Assembly: GCA_027484825.1 (NCBI GenBank)
Contig: JAIXSE010000018.1
Coordinates: 1 to 64,000 of the forward strand
Source of the DNA: Rubrivivax sp.
Lineage (GTDB): Bacteria > Pseudomonadota > Gammaproteobacteria > Burkholderiales > Burkholderiaceae_C
Length of the DNA: 64,000 nt
Direction of reading: 5' to 3'
Under the pieces are notes generated by a model that saw only the letters and a list, made by a program, of their open reading frames with translations, did not search any database and had not been told where the DNA came from. The number at the start of each line of letters is the position of its first letter. The first letter of the stretch is position 1. This document shows, piece by piece, positions 46,019 to 55,270 of this stretch. The translations under genes and the position numbers were made by a program.

Positions 46019-48766
46019 ATGACTGTGGACGACGACCGCCCCGATCCTGACGCGCTGCTCGCGCAGTTGCGCGAGCAGGCCCAGGCCGAGCAGCGCGGAC
46101 GGCTGCGCATCTACTTCGGCGCGTCGGCGGGCGTGGGCAAGACCTACGCCATGCTGCAGGCCGCTCGGCAACTGCTGGGGCAGGGGCGCTCACCGCTGGT
46201 GGGCGTGGTGGAGACGCATGGTCGCGCGGACACCCTGGCTGTGCTCGACGCATCGCCGCGCCTGGCGCAGTTGCCGCTGCGACAGGTCCCCTACCGGGGC
46301 CGCAGCCTGCCGGAGTTCGACCTGGACGGCGCGCTGGAGCGCCTCAAGGGCCAGCCGGACCCGCTGATCCTGGTCGATGAACTCGCCCACAGCAATGTGC
46401 CGGGCTCCCGCCATCCCAAGCGCTGGCAGGACGTGGAGGAACTGCTGGCCAATGGCATCAGCGTCTACACCACGCTCAATGTCCAGCACCTGGAAAGCCT
46501 CAACGACGTGGTGGGCGGCATCACCGGCGTGCGGGTGCAGGAGACCTTGCCCGACACCTTCTTCGACCGGGCCGACGAGGTGGTGCTGGTCGACACGCCG
46601 GCCGACGAGCTGCTGACCCGCCTGAAAGCCGGCAAGGTCTACCAGGGCGCCCAGGCCGAGCGGGCCGGCCAGCATTTCTTCCGCAAGGGCAACTTGATGG
46701 CCCTGCGGGAGCTGGCGCTGCGCCGCACCGCCGACCGGGTCGAGAACGATGTTCAGGCCTGGCGCAGCAATGAGCGCATAGCCCAGGTCTGGAAAACGGA
46801 ATCGGCCATCCTCTGCGCCATCGGGCCCGGGGATGAAGCGGAAAGCGTGGTCCGCAGTGCGGCGCAACTGGCACAGCAGCTGGCGGTGAGCTGGCATGCG
46901 GTCCATGTGGAAACGCCGCGGCTGCATCGGCTTTCCGACTCCCAGCGGGAACGGGTGCTGCGGGTGGTCCGCCTGGCGGAAGACCTGGGCGCGACAACGG
47001 CGGTGCTGGCTGGCCAGGAGCCCAGCAGCGTGCTGCGGGACTACGCCCGGGCGCACAACCTCTCCAAGCTGGTGATGGGCCGCGGCGTGGCCCGGCGCTG
47101 GTGGCAGCCTGGCAAGGACCTGGCCACCTGGCTGCGAACGGCGGCGCCGGAGCTGGACCTGGTGCAGGTCGGCGCCTCGCGCACGCAGCGCAGCTCTGAA
47201 GACCTGGGGGTCCGCCGTCTGACCGATCCGGCGCGCTATCTGCGGGCCACCCTGGCCTGCGCGGCGGTGGCGCTGGCCTGCTGGCCGCTCAGCCATCGCG
47301 TGGCCACCGACAACATCGTCATGCTGTTCCTGCTGGGGGTGGTGGGTGTGGCCATGCGGCTGGGGCGCGGGCCTGCGGTGCTGGCCAGCTTCCTCAGCGT
47401 GGGTTTCTTCGACTTCTTCTTCGTGGCCCCGCGCCTGAGCCTGGCGGTGAGCGATGTCCAGTACCTCATCACCTTCGGTGTGATGCTGGCCGTGGGCCTG
47501 GTGACCGGCCAGCTGACGGCCGGCCTGCGCTATGAGGCGCGGGTGTCCTCCGACCGGGAAGCCCGGGCCCGGGGCCTGTTCGAGTTGACCCGAGAGCTGG
47601 CGGGCGCTTTGCAGGTCGAGCAGGTCGTGGCGACGGCGGAGCAGCAACTGGCGCAGCAGTTCGGGGGGCGCGCCCTCATCTATGTGCTGGATGATGACGA
47701 CCATCTGCAGCCGTCTCCGGCACAGGCCCCGTTGAGCCCGGTCGATGCGCCGGACGCCGGCACCGCCCGCTGGGCCCTGGACCACGAGCAGCCGGCCGGG
47801 CAGGGCACCGACACGCTACCGGGCAGCGCCTGGTTCTACCTGCCGCTGCGGGCGCCGATGCGCAGCCGCGGCGTGCTGGCCATCCAGCCGGGCGACGCGC
47901 GCACGCTGCTGCTGCCCGAGCGTCGCGCCCAACTGGACACCGCCGGCCGCATCACCGGTCAGGCGCTGGAGCGGGTGCATTACGTCGAGGTCGCTCAGCA
48001 GGCGCTGCTGCAGATCGAATCCGAGCGACTGCGCAATTCGCTGCTGTCCGCGCTGTCGCACGACCTGCGCACACCGCTGGCGGCGCTGCAGGGGCTGGCC
48101 GAGACCTTGTCGGCGACGCTGGCGGATGAGGCGCCAGCCGCCGCGACCGCACAGCGACAGGCCCAGGCCCTGGACGCCGCCCGCGCCATCGAGCAGCAGT
48201 CGCTGCGCATCAATGCGATGGTGCACAACCTGCTGGACATGGCCCGGCTGCAAAGCGGTGCCCTCAAGCTCAACCGCCAGTGGCAGCCCATTGATGAAGT
48301 GGTGGGCAGCAGCCTGGCCCTGATGGGCAGCGCCTTGGCCCGTCACCGGGTGGTGCTGGATGTGCCGGCCAGCTTGCCGCTGGTGGAGGTGGACGCTGCG
48401 CTGCTGGAGCGGGTGCTGGCCAATCTGCTGGAGAACGCCGCCAAATACACGCCGCCCGGCAGCGAGGTGCGGGTGGTGGCCCGTGCGCGCCAGGAGGAGT
48501 TGTGGCTGTCGGTGGAGGACAACGGCCCGGGCCTGCCGGCCGGCCGGGAAGAGCTGCTTTTCGAGAAATTCACCCGGGGCCACAGCGAGTCCCACCTGCC
48601 TGGCGTGGGCCTGGGGCTGGCCATCAGCCGTGCCATCATGCAGGCCCATGGCGGACGGATCTGGGCCGAGCGTGCCGGCCCGTCGGGCGGTGCCCGCTTC
48701 AGCCTGGCCGTGCCGCTGGGCACGCCGCCCGCAGTGCCGAATTTTGAGCAGGAGAGTGTGTTGTGA
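46019..48766 (+). CDS. kdpD: Osmosensitive K+ channel histidine kinase KdpD
   Basis: 915-residue sensor kinase. The N-terminal KdpD domain (about 20–230) has a Walker-type GASAGVGKTYAMLQAARQLL and DELAHSNVPGSRHPKRWQDV. A USP-like domain follows (about 255–375), four transmembrane helices of DUF4118 (about 410–500) and a GAF-like domain. The HisKA box is LSALSHDLRTPLAALQGLAE (phospho-His near 682), and the ATPase motifs are NLLENAAKYTPPG and GVGLGLAISRAI. It senses low K+ and phosphorylates KdpE. It follows the porin by 28 bp. Confidence 0.96.
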   Translation: MTVDDDRPDPDALLAQLREQAQAEQRGRLRIYFGASAGVGKTYAMLQAARQLLGQGRSPLVGVVETHGRADTLAVLDASPRLAQLPLRQVPYRGRSLPEFDLDGALERLKGQPDPLILVDELAHSNVPGSRHPKRWQDVEELLANGISVYTTLNVQHLESLNDVVGGITGVRVQETLPDTFFDRADEVVLVDTPADELLTRLKAGKVYQGAQAERAGQHFFRKGNLMALRELALRRTADRVENDVQAWRSNERIAQVWKTESAILCAIGPGDEAESVVRSAAQLAQQLAVSWHAVHVETPRLHRLSDSQRERVLRVVRLAEDLGATTAVLAGQEPSSVLRDYARAHNLSKLVMGRGVARRWWQPGKDLATWLRTAAPELDLVQVGASRTQRSSEDLGVRRLTDPARYLRATLACAAVALACWPLSHRVATDNIVMLFLLGVVGVAMRLGRGPAVLASFLSVGFFDFFFVAPRLSLAVSDVQYLITFGVMLAVGLVTGQLTAGLRYEARVSSDREARARGLFELTRELAGALQVEQVVATAEQQLAQQFGGRALIYVLDDDDHLQPSPAQAPLSPVDAPDAGTARWALDHEQPAGQGTDTLPGSAWFYLPLRAPMRSRGVLAIQPGDARTLLLPERRAQLDTAGRITGQALERVHYVEVAQQALLQIESERLRNSLLSALSHDLRTPLAALQGLAETLSATLADEAPAAATAQRQAQALDAARAIEQQSLRINAMVHNLLDMARLQSGALKLNRQWQPIDEVVGSSLALMGSALARHRVVLDVPASLPLVEVDAALLERVLANLLENAAKYTPPGSEVRVVARARQEELWLSVEDNGPGLPAGREELLFEKFTRGHSESHLPGVGLGLAISRAIMQAHGGRIWAERAGPSGGARFSLAVPLGTPPAVPNFEQESVL

Positions 48767-49461
48767 GTGAGCCGCAGCCGGTGGCCCTGATTGTGGAGGA
48801 CGAGCCCAACATCCGCCGTTTCGTGCGGCTGGCGCTGGAAGGCGAGGGCTGGACCGTGCACGACGCCGCCACCGTCAAGCAGGGGCTGATCGACGCGGGC
48901 ACCCGCCGCCCCGATCTGGTCGTGCTGGACCTGGGCCTGCCCGACGGGGACGGGGTGGACTTCCTTCGCGACCTGCGCGGCTGGTCCACGGTGCCGGTGA
49001 TCGTGCTGTCCGCCCGCGGGGCCGAAGAGGACAAGATCGCCGCCCTCGACGCCGGCGCGGACGACTATCTCTCCAAACCCTTCGGCGTCGGTGAGCTGAT
49101 GGCGCGGGTGCGGGTGGCGCTGCGGCGCAGCCAGGCCCGGGCCAGCGAGCAGCAGGACCCGGTGTTCCGCTTCGGCGACGTGGAAGTGGACCAGGCCGCG
49201 CGCCGGGTGCGACGGGGCGGAGCAGAGGTGCACCTCACCCCGATCGAATACCGGCTGCTGAGCCATCTCATCGCCAATGCCGGCAAGGTGCTCACCCACC
49301 GCCAACTGCTGAAGGCGGTCTGGGGGCCGGCGCATGTGGAGCAGAACCACTACCTGCGGGTCTACATGGGCAACCTGCGGCAAAAGCTCGAGGCCGAACC
49401 CGCCAGCCCCCGCCATTTGCTGACCGAGACCGCGGTGGGATATCGGCTGATGCAGGGCTGA
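48763..49461 (+). CDS. kdpE: KdpE response regulator
   Basis: 232-residue OmpR-family regulator of kdpFABC. The receiver domain has VALIVEDEPNIRRFVRLALE, phospho-Asp in LVVLDLGLPDGDGVDFL and the switch Lys in DDYLSKPFGVGEL. The winged-helix domain (about 133–230) has LTPIEYRLLSHLIANAGKVL and RVYMGNLRQKLE. The GTG start at 48763 overlaps the kdpD stop, so kinase and regulator are co-translated. Confidence 0.96.
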   Translation: MSEPQPVALIVEDEPNIRRFVRLALEGEGWTVHDAATVKQGLIDAGTRRPDLVVLDLGLPDGDGVDFLRDLRGWSTVPVIVLSARGAEEDKIAALDAGADDYLSKPFGVGELMARVRVALRRSQARASEQQDPVFRFGDVEVDQAARRVRRGGAEVHLTPIEYRLLSHLIANAGKVLTHRQLLKAVWGPAHVEQNHYLRVYMGNLRQKLEAEPASPRHLLTETAVGYRLMQG

Positions 49462-49569
49462 CAAAAAAGTTGCATCCGGTGCCGGAGGGGCTGCGTATAG
49501 CGGCCCAGGGCGAATCTTTCGTCCTGCGGGACCCACCACATCCGTCCCGCTCCAACCGAGGAGCCACCG

Positions 49570-51096
49570 ATGACATCGATCCAACCGACGCCTCTGCGCG
49601 CCGTCTTTCTGGCGTGCGCCGCACTGTGCGCCAGCGCGGCCTTCGCGTCCAGCCACCGAGAGGCACCGTTCATCACCACGGTGCCCAAGGCGGATGCCAC
49701 CGACTTCTACCTGTTCATGAGCTATGAGCCGGGGCGTACAGACTACGTCACGCTCATTGCCAACTATCTGCCGCTGCAGGACCCTTACGGCGGGCCCAAC
49801 TATTTTTCTCTGGATCCCAACGCCCTCTACGAAATCCACGTCGACAACAACGGGGACGCCAAAGAAGACATCACCTTCCAGTTCCGGTTTAAGAACACGC
49901 TCAAGGCGACCGCCCTGACGATTGGCGACAAGAGCGTGCCCATTCCGCTGATCCAGTCCGGCTCGGTGTCCGACCCGAAGGCCGCAGCGCTCAACCTGAA
50001 CGAGAGCTTCACGGTGGATGTGGTGCGCGGCGACCGGCGGTCCGGCACGCGGGCGTCCATCACCAACACGGCGGGCGGTGCCACCTTTGACAAGCCGGTG
50101 GACAACATCGGCAAGAAGACGATTGCCGACTACGCCGCCTATGCCGCCAAGCATATCTACACCGTCAACATCCCGGGCTGCAGCCAGCCAGGCAAGGTGT
50201 TCGTGGGCCAGCGCAAGGATCCGTTTGCGGTCAACCTGGGGACGATTTTTGACCTGGTGAATGCGCCGGTCGATGTCATCACCGACCCGAGCAAGATCAA
50301 TGCCGCAGCCAATGTCCTGGAAGGCAAGAACGTCACCACGCTGGCGCTGGAAGTGCACAAGAGCTGTCTGGTGGCCAGCGGGGAACCGGTGATCGGCGGC
50401 TGGACCACGGCCAGCATGCGCCAGGCCCGCTTGCTCGACCCGTCCCCCAAGGCCGGTCATCAATCGGCGGACAAGGCCGGCGGCGCTTGGGTGCAGGTGT
50501 CGCGGCTGGGCATGCCGCTGGTCAATGAAGTGGTCATCGGCCTGCCGGACAAGGACCGCTTCAATGCCTCCAAGCCCAAGGACGACGCGCAGTTTGCCAC
50601 TTACGTCACCCATCCCACGCTGCCGGCCTTGCTGGCGACGGTGCTCAATCTGCCGGGGTCCGCGCCGACCAATCTGCCGCGCAATGACCTGGTGACCACC
50701 TTCCTCACCGGCATTCCCGCGCTCAACAAGCCCGCCACGGTGACGCCGTCCGAGCAACTGCGGCTGAACACCGGCATCCCGGCCGTGCCCTTTGCGCAGC
50801 AGAACCGACTGGGTGTGGTGGGCAACATCCTGGCGGGCGGTACGGACAATGCCGGCTTCCCCAATGGCCGCCGTCCCAAGGACGATGTGGTGGACATCTC
50901 GCTGGTGGCGGTGATGGGCGGTCTCTGCATGGCCAATGGCAACAATGATGCGCTGGGTTTCGGCCCGGCCTGCAAGCCGTCGGCGGTCCCGCTGGGCGCG
51001 ACCTCGCTCAAGCTGCATGACGCGGTGGACCAGGCGGTGGTGCCGCTGCTGCCGGCCTTCCCCTACCTGTACACGCCGGTTGGCGGTACGCAGTGA
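49570..51096 (+). CDS. Exported DUF4331 protein
   Basis: 508 residues with a signal peptide (1–26, ending AAFA). The mature protein opens SSHREAPFITTVPKADATDF, the hallmark of DUF4331 proteins. The body is predicted beta-rich, with GGPNYFSLDPNALYEIHVDN and repeated Asp/Asn-rich loops that could bind calcium. Cysteines near 205, 285, 450 and 464 could form disulfides. The function of the family is unknown. It starts a tight four-gene group with a lipoprotein, a repeat protein and a HupE/UreJ-type membrane protein. Confidence 0.9.
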   Translation: MTSIQPTPLRAVFLACAALCASAAFASSHREAPFITTVPKADATDFYLFMSYEPGRTDYVTLIANYLPLQDPYGGPNYFSLDPNALYEIHVDNNGDAKEDITFQFRFKNTLKATALTIGDKSVPIPLIQSGSVSDPKAAALNLNESFTVDVVRGDRRSGTRASITNTAGGATFDKPVDNIGKKTIADYAAYAAKHIYTVNIPGCSQPGKVFVGQRKDPFAVNLGTIFDLVNAPVDVITDPSKINAAANVLEGKNVTTLALEVHKSCLVASGEPVIGGWTTASMRQARLLDPSPKAGHQSADKAGGAWVQVSRLGMPLVNEVVIGLPDKDRFNASKPKDDAQFATYVTHPTLPALLATVLNLPGSAPTNLPRNDLVTTFLTGIPALNKPATVTPSEQLRLNTGIPAVPFAQQNRLGVVGNILAGGTDNAGFPNGRRPKDDVVDISLVAVMGGLCMANGNNDALGFGPACKPSAVPLGATSLKLHDAVDQAVVPLLPAFPYLYTPVGGTQ

Positions 51097-51110
51097 CCCG
51101 GGAGTCGATC

Positions 51111-51413
51111 ATGTTCAGCATCACCAAGCTTTGCGTCTCGACGACGCTGCGGCGCGTCGCTGTCCTGCTGGCTCCGGCAGTGGCTGCGGGCGTGATGACC
51201 GGATGTTTTGGCGGAGGCGGGGACGACGGTTCACCCATCGTGTCCACGCCGGCAGCGTCGGTACCGGACAGCGCGCTGGCCTCGGCCACGGCCTACACGC
51301 AGTTCACGTTGGCCACCACGCTCAGCAGCAGCGAGACCGCCGAGCCGCTGACGGCCGACAACGTGACAACGCCGCCGTCCACGGACACCGACGAACCGGT
51401 GCCGGTCAGTTGA
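51111..51413 (+). CDS. Small exported lipoprotein of unknown function
   Basis: 100 residues. The signal peptide ends in a lipobox-like VAAGVMTGC (Cys about residue 31), followed by a FGGGGDDG linker. The remainder is Ser/Thr/Ala-rich and probably unstructured. The ATG at 51111 has GGGAG upstream; a GTG at 51093 would overlap the DUF4331 stop. Its own stop overlaps the TTG start of the next gene, so it lies within a coupled operon. Family not recognised. Confidence 0.75.
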   Translation: MFSITKLCVSTTLRRVAVLLAPAVAAGVMTGCFGGGGDDGSPIVSTPAASVPDSALASATAYTQFTLATTLSSSETAEPLTADNVTTPPSTDTDEPVPVS

Positions 51414-52678
51414 GCCGCCCGCGTGCGTGCAAGCGCAGGGTCGGGCTGACGCTGTCTGCCGGGGTGCTCGGCGCGCTGAGCATGCTGAGCGCACTGAGCG
51501 TGCATCCCCCGGCGTTCGCTGCGCCGGTCACTCCCCGCGCTGACGATGAAGTGGTCGAGCGCCTGCCGCTGCGGGCGGCCTCCGCTGGAGAGCGGGCGCG
51601 ACAGCGTGCGGCGCAGCGGATGCTGGCCCAGGGGCCTCACGACCTGGGCCAGGCCTTGGGCAACGCCCGTGAGGCGCTTGAGCAGGCACGGCGTGAAGGC
51701 GACCCGCGTCTGCTGGGCACCGCCCAGGCCTGGCTGCAGCCGTGGTGGAACGACCCATCGGCACCGCCCGGCGCGCGTGTGCTCAAGGCCATGGTGCTCC
51801 AGGCCCGCCACGATTTCGAGGGCGCGCTGAGGGAACTCGACCATGTGCTGGCGTCACCGCGGCTGCCGTCGACGCTGGACGCCCAAGCCACGCTGACCCG
51901 ATCCGCCGTGTTGCAGGTGGTGGGCCGCTGGGACGAAGCCCGGGTGGGCTGCCAGCGTCTGGCGGCCCCGCCGTATGGGTTGCCCCACGGGCGTGCCTGC
52001 CTCCTGGAACTGGACAGCCTGCAAGGCCGCAGCACCGACCTCCAGCAGTCCCTGGAAGCGCTGGACAGATCCGCCGCGGCGCCTCACGCCTGGTTGGCGC
52101 TGCTGCGGGCCGAAGGCGCGGAACGGGCAGGCAGCGTCGCGGCTGGCGCCCTGTATGCCAGGGCTCTTGCACTGGATGAGGGCGTGTATGCGCGTGCGGC
52201 CTACGCGGACTGGCTGCTGGATCGCGCGAGGCCGGCGGAGGCGGCCGCGGTCGCACTCGGCCGGGAGAGCCGGGAGGGCCGGGACCGCCAGGACCGTCCC
52301 AGCCCGCCAGACGCGGCGGGGTTGGACGAGCTTCCCGACGCATTGCTGCTGCGAGTGGCCATCGCCTGGCAGCGATCGGGCCACCGCGATGCGGCGCGTG
52401 CGGCGGACCTAATGCAGGCCCGCTTCGACGCGGCTGCCCTGCGGGGCGACACCACGCACGCCCGGGAGCGCGCACGCTTTGCACTGGATGTCCGTCACGA
52501 TCCCGCCATGGCGCTGCAGCAAGCCGCGCTCAACTGGACGCATCAACGTGAACCTGCCGATGCGGTGCTGCTGGTGCGCGCTGCCCGCGCTGCCGGACAA
52601 CCCGCGGCCGCCGAACCGGTGATGGCGCTGGTCCGCGCACACGCCCTGAAAGACCGCCGCCTGGAGGTGCCGAGATGA
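51410..52678 (+). CDS. Exported helical-repeat (TPR-like) protein
   Basis: 422 residues read from a TTG start that overlaps the previous stop codon; no ATG or GTG gives the signal peptide intact. That signal peptide covers about 1–38 (RVGLTLSAGVLGALSMLSAL, ending AFA). The mature part is almost wholly alpha-helical with TPR-like repeats such as ARVLKAMVLQARHDFEGALR and GALYARALALDEGVYARAAY. It probably acts as a periplasmic scaffold for its partners. It overlaps the following HupE/UreJ-like gene by 4 bp. Confidence 0.75.
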   Translation: MSRPRACKRRVGLTLSAGVLGALSMLSALSVHPPAFAAPVTPRADDEVVERLPLRAASAGERARQRAAQRMLAQGPHDLGQALGNAREALEQARREGDPRLLGTAQAWLQPWWNDPSAPPGARVLKAMVLQARHDFEGALRELDHVLASPRLPSTLDAQATLTRSAVLQVVGRWDEARVGCQRLAAPPYGLPHGRACLLELDSLQGRSTDLQQSLEALDRSAAAPHAWLALLRAEGAERAGSVAAGALYARALALDEGVYARAAYADWLLDRARPAEAAAVALGRESREGRDRQDRPSPPDAAGLDELPDALLLRVAIAWQRSGHRDAARAADLMQARFDAAALRGDTTHARERARFALDVRHDPAMALQQAALNWTHQREPADAVLLVRAARAAGQPAAAEPVMALVRAHALKDRRLEVPR

Positions 52679-53898
52679 CGGCCGCGCCGAGCCATTCGTG
52701 GGGCGCCGCCTGGCGGGCCCGCCTGACCGTTGCACTGATGACCCTGGTCGGCGTCGCGCTGCTGACCGGGGTGCTGCCGGCATGGGCCCACAAGGCCAGC
52801 GACGCCTATCTGCAAATCACTGTCCAGCCGCATGCGCTCACCGTGCGCACCGATGTGGCCCTGCGCGATCTGGATCGCGAGCTGGTGCTGGATACCGACG
52901 GCGACGGACTGCTGACCTGGGGGGAAGTGCGGGTGCGCAGTGCGGAGATCGAGTCCCTGGTCGACCGGAACATCGTGTGGCAGATGCGGGACGCCTCGCA
53001 TCAGCCCTGCGACGCCGGCCCCCCCGCCGCCCTGCAACTGGAGCAGCACAGCGACGGCCGCTATGCCGTGCTGCAGCGGACCTGGACCTGCCGCGACGAC
53101 GCCGCCTCCGCCGCGCTGACCTACCGGCTCTTCGGCGCCAGCGATCCGACCCATCGAGGCATCCTGCTTTGGCGTGATGCGGAAGTGCCGCGGACCACGG
53201 TGCTGGCGCCAGGGGCGCCAACGCTGACGCTGTCATGGCGGGACGGCGACCGCCCGTCTGCCGACGCAGAGTCCTCCGGCGCCCTCTGGGCGAGCCTCTT
53301 TCGGGACGGGGTCCACCACATCTGGGTGGGGGTGGATCATGTGCTGTTTCTCGTGGTGCTGCTGTTACCGGCCGTGCTGCGCCGCGAGGCCGGGCACTGG
53401 GTGCCTGCGCAGGCCTGGCGTCCGGCGGTCGGACGGGTGCTGGGGGTGGTGACCGCCTTCACGGTGGCCCACTCCATCACCCTCGGGCTGGCCGTGTTCG
53501 AGGTGGTCCAACCGCCTTCGCGGTGGGTGGAAAGCCTGATCGCGCTGAGTGTGCTGCTGGCGGCGCTCAACAATGTGCGGCCCGTCATGGTGAAGTCCAG
53601 CTGGCGGTTCACCTTCGTCTTCGGGCTGGTCCATGGCTTTGGCTTCGCCAGTGCGCTGAAGGACCTGGGGCTGTCCCGGTCCGAGCTGGCAGCGCCGCTG
53701 CTGCTGTTCAACCTGGGCGTGGAGGCCGGGCAGCTCGCCATCGTCAGCCTGCTGGTGCCACTGGCCTGGTGGGCGCGGCGCTGGACAGGGTACCCGCGCT
53801 GGGTGCTGGGAGCGGGGTCGGTGGGGGTGGCCGGCATGGCGGCGCTGTGGCTGGTCGAGCGGGTGTTTGATCTGCAGCTCCTTGGGCTGGGAGGGTGA
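52675..53898 (+). CDS. HupE/UreJ-family membrane protein with EF-hand-like loop
   Basis: 407 residues. A signal-like helix (about 18–38) precedes a periplasmic domain (about 39–195) containing LVLDTDGDGLLTWGEVRVRS, an EF-hand-like calcium loop, and two cysteines. The C-terminal half has six or seven transmembrane helices of the HupE/UreJ type, starting DGVHHIWVGVDHVLFLVVLL and including AFTVAHSITLGLAVFEV and FVFGLVHGFGFASALKDLGL. The histidines in these helices (DGVHHIWxGxDH, GLVHGFGF) match nickel/cobalt-transport-like families, but this subtype's ligand is unknown. Confidence 0.88.
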   Translation: MTAAPSHSWGAAWRARLTVALMTLVGVALLTGVLPAWAHKASDAYLQITVQPHALTVRTDVALRDLDRELVLDTDGDGLLTWGEVRVRSAEIESLVDRNIVWQMRDASHQPCDAGPPAALQLEQHSDGRYAVLQRTWTCRDDAASAALTYRLFGASDPTHRGILLWRDAEVPRTTVLAPGAPTLTLSWRDGDRPSADAESSGALWASLFRDGVHHIWVGVDHVLFLVVLLLPAVLRREAGHWVPAQAWRPAVGRVLGVVTAFTVAHSITLGLAVFEVVQPPSRWVESLIALSVLLAALNNVRPVMVKSSWRFTFVFGLVHGFGFASALKDLGLSRSELAAPLLLFNLGVEAGQLAIVSLLVPLAWWARRWTGYPRWVLGAGSVGVAGMAALWLVERVFDLQLLGLGG

Positions 53899-54011
53899 AC
53901 AGGAATATCCGTCACGCAGTGGAGGAAAACCCGTGCATCCGCTGGGCAAAGGCCCGCGTAAAGCCTTGGAAGCTGCATCATGTCGACGCAGCTGCCCTTG
54001 GAGGAGCCACC

Positions 54012-54623
54012 ATGATCCGTTTGAATGCCCACCGCATCCCCTTCGCCCGTGTGGCACTGCCGCTGATGGGTGCGGCGGTGCTGAGCGCCTGTGCCACGTC
54101 CGGCATGTCCGGTAAGTCCGGTATGCCTGGCAGCGGCGCCAAGCCGATGTTTTCCCAGGCGGGCCTGCCCACCAGCGTCCAGGTCCCCGAGGGGCACCGG
54201 GTGGCGCTGGAGACGGTGGGTGTCGGCACCATCACTTATGAATGCCGCGCCAAGCAGGACATGGCCGGACAGTTTGAATGGGTGTTTGTCGGCCCTTCGG
54301 CGACCTTGATGGACCGCCAGCAGCAGACGGTGGGCAAGTACTACGGGCCCCCGGCAACCTGGGAAGCCAAGGACGGCTCCAAGGTGACCGGCACGCAGGT
54401 GGCCGTGGCGCCGGCGGCGACGGGCAATATCCCGCTGCAACTGGTGAAGGCCAATCCGGCCATGGGCGCCGGTGCAATGCAGGGCGTCAGCTACATCCAG
54501 CGGGTGGCCACCCAGGGCGGCGTGGCGCCGGCCGTGGCCTGTGGCGCCGCGAACGTCAGCCAGCGCCAGACGGTCAACTACCAGGCGGATTACATCTTCT
54601 GGACCATGGGTTCGGCGCGGTGA
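54012..54623 (+). CDS. DUF3455 lipoprotein
   Basis: 203 residues with lipoprotein signal peptide and lipobox LSAC (Cys about 26). The mature domain has VPEGHRVALETVGVGTITYE, then WVFVGPSATLMDRQQQTVGK and PATWEAKDGSKVTG, typical of DUF3455. Function unknown. The ATG at 54012 follows GAGGAG. Its stop overlaps the start of the sigma-factor gene (TGATG), so it is co-translated with the sigma/anti-sigma pair and is a likely member of that regulon. Confidence 0.87.
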   Translation: MIRLNAHRIPFARVALPLMGAAVLSACATSGMSGKSGMPGSGAKPMFSQAGLPTSVQVPEGHRVALETVGVGTITYECRAKQDMAGQFEWVFVGPSATLMDRQQQTVGKYYGPPATWEAKDGSKVTGTQVAVAPAATGNIPLQLVKANPAMGAGAMQGVSYIQRVATQGGVAPAVACGAANVSQRQTVNYQADYIFWTMGSAR

Positions 54624-55270
54624 TGCAGGGGCCGACCGCTCTGCCGGAGCGGGATGCCCAACTGGAGCGCCTGATGCTGCGCGTGGCCCGCGCGGACCGT
54701 CAGGCGTTTCAGACGGTGTATGAGCTCACCGGCCCCACGCTGTTTGCGGTGGTGCTGCGCATCCATCGGGATCGCAGTGCGGCCGAGGACATCCTGCAGG
54801 AAGTGTTCATGACCGTGTGGCGCCAGGCCGAGCGTTACGACAGCAGCCAAAGCCGTGTCATGACCTGGCTGACCACCATCGCCCGCAACCGGGCCATCGA
54901 CAGCCTCCGGCGAAAATCGTCGGAGCCCGTGACCATCAGCCGGTTCTCGAGCCTGGGCAGCGGGGCGGACGATGACGGCGAGGCGGACCTGCTCGACGGC
55001 ATGCGCAGCGACGACCCCGGCCCGCTTGAATTGCTGGACGACGCCACGCGGGCCAATGATCTGGAGCGCTGCATGCAGCAATTGACGGGGGAACAGCGCA
55101 GTTCCCTGGCCCTGGCCTATTACCAGGGGCTTTCTCATGCGGAGGTGGCCCAGCACATGAGCCAGCCGCTGGGCACGGTGAAGAGCTGGGTGCGACGCGG
55201 GCTGCAAAGCCTGCGCAGTTGTCTGGATCGCGCGGTCCGGCAAGTCCGTGCCGAGGGGAGGGTGGCCTGA
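54623..55270 (+). CDS. ECF sigma factor, SigK-like
   Basis: 215-residue extracytoplasmic-function sigma factor. Region 2 (about 20–90) has AAEDILQEVFMTVWRQAERY and TWLTTIARNRAIDSLRRKSS. Region 4 (about 145–205) has LTGEQRSSLALAYYQGLSHA and GTVKSWVRRGLQSLRSCLD. It overlaps DUF3455 at its start and the anti-sigma factor at its stop. It should drive genes of an envelope response when released from the RskA-like partner; target promoters are unknown. Confidence 0.9.
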   Translation: MQGPTALPERDAQLERLMLRVARADRQAFQTVYELTGPTLFAVVLRIHRDRSAAEDILQEVFMTVWRQAERYDSSQSRVMTWLTTIARNRAIDSLRRKSSEPVTISRFSSLGSGADDDGEADLLDGMRSDDPGPLELLDDATRANDLERCMQQLTGEQRSSLALAYYQGLSHAEVAQHMSQPLGTVKSWVRRGLQSLRSCLDRAVRQVRAEGRVA

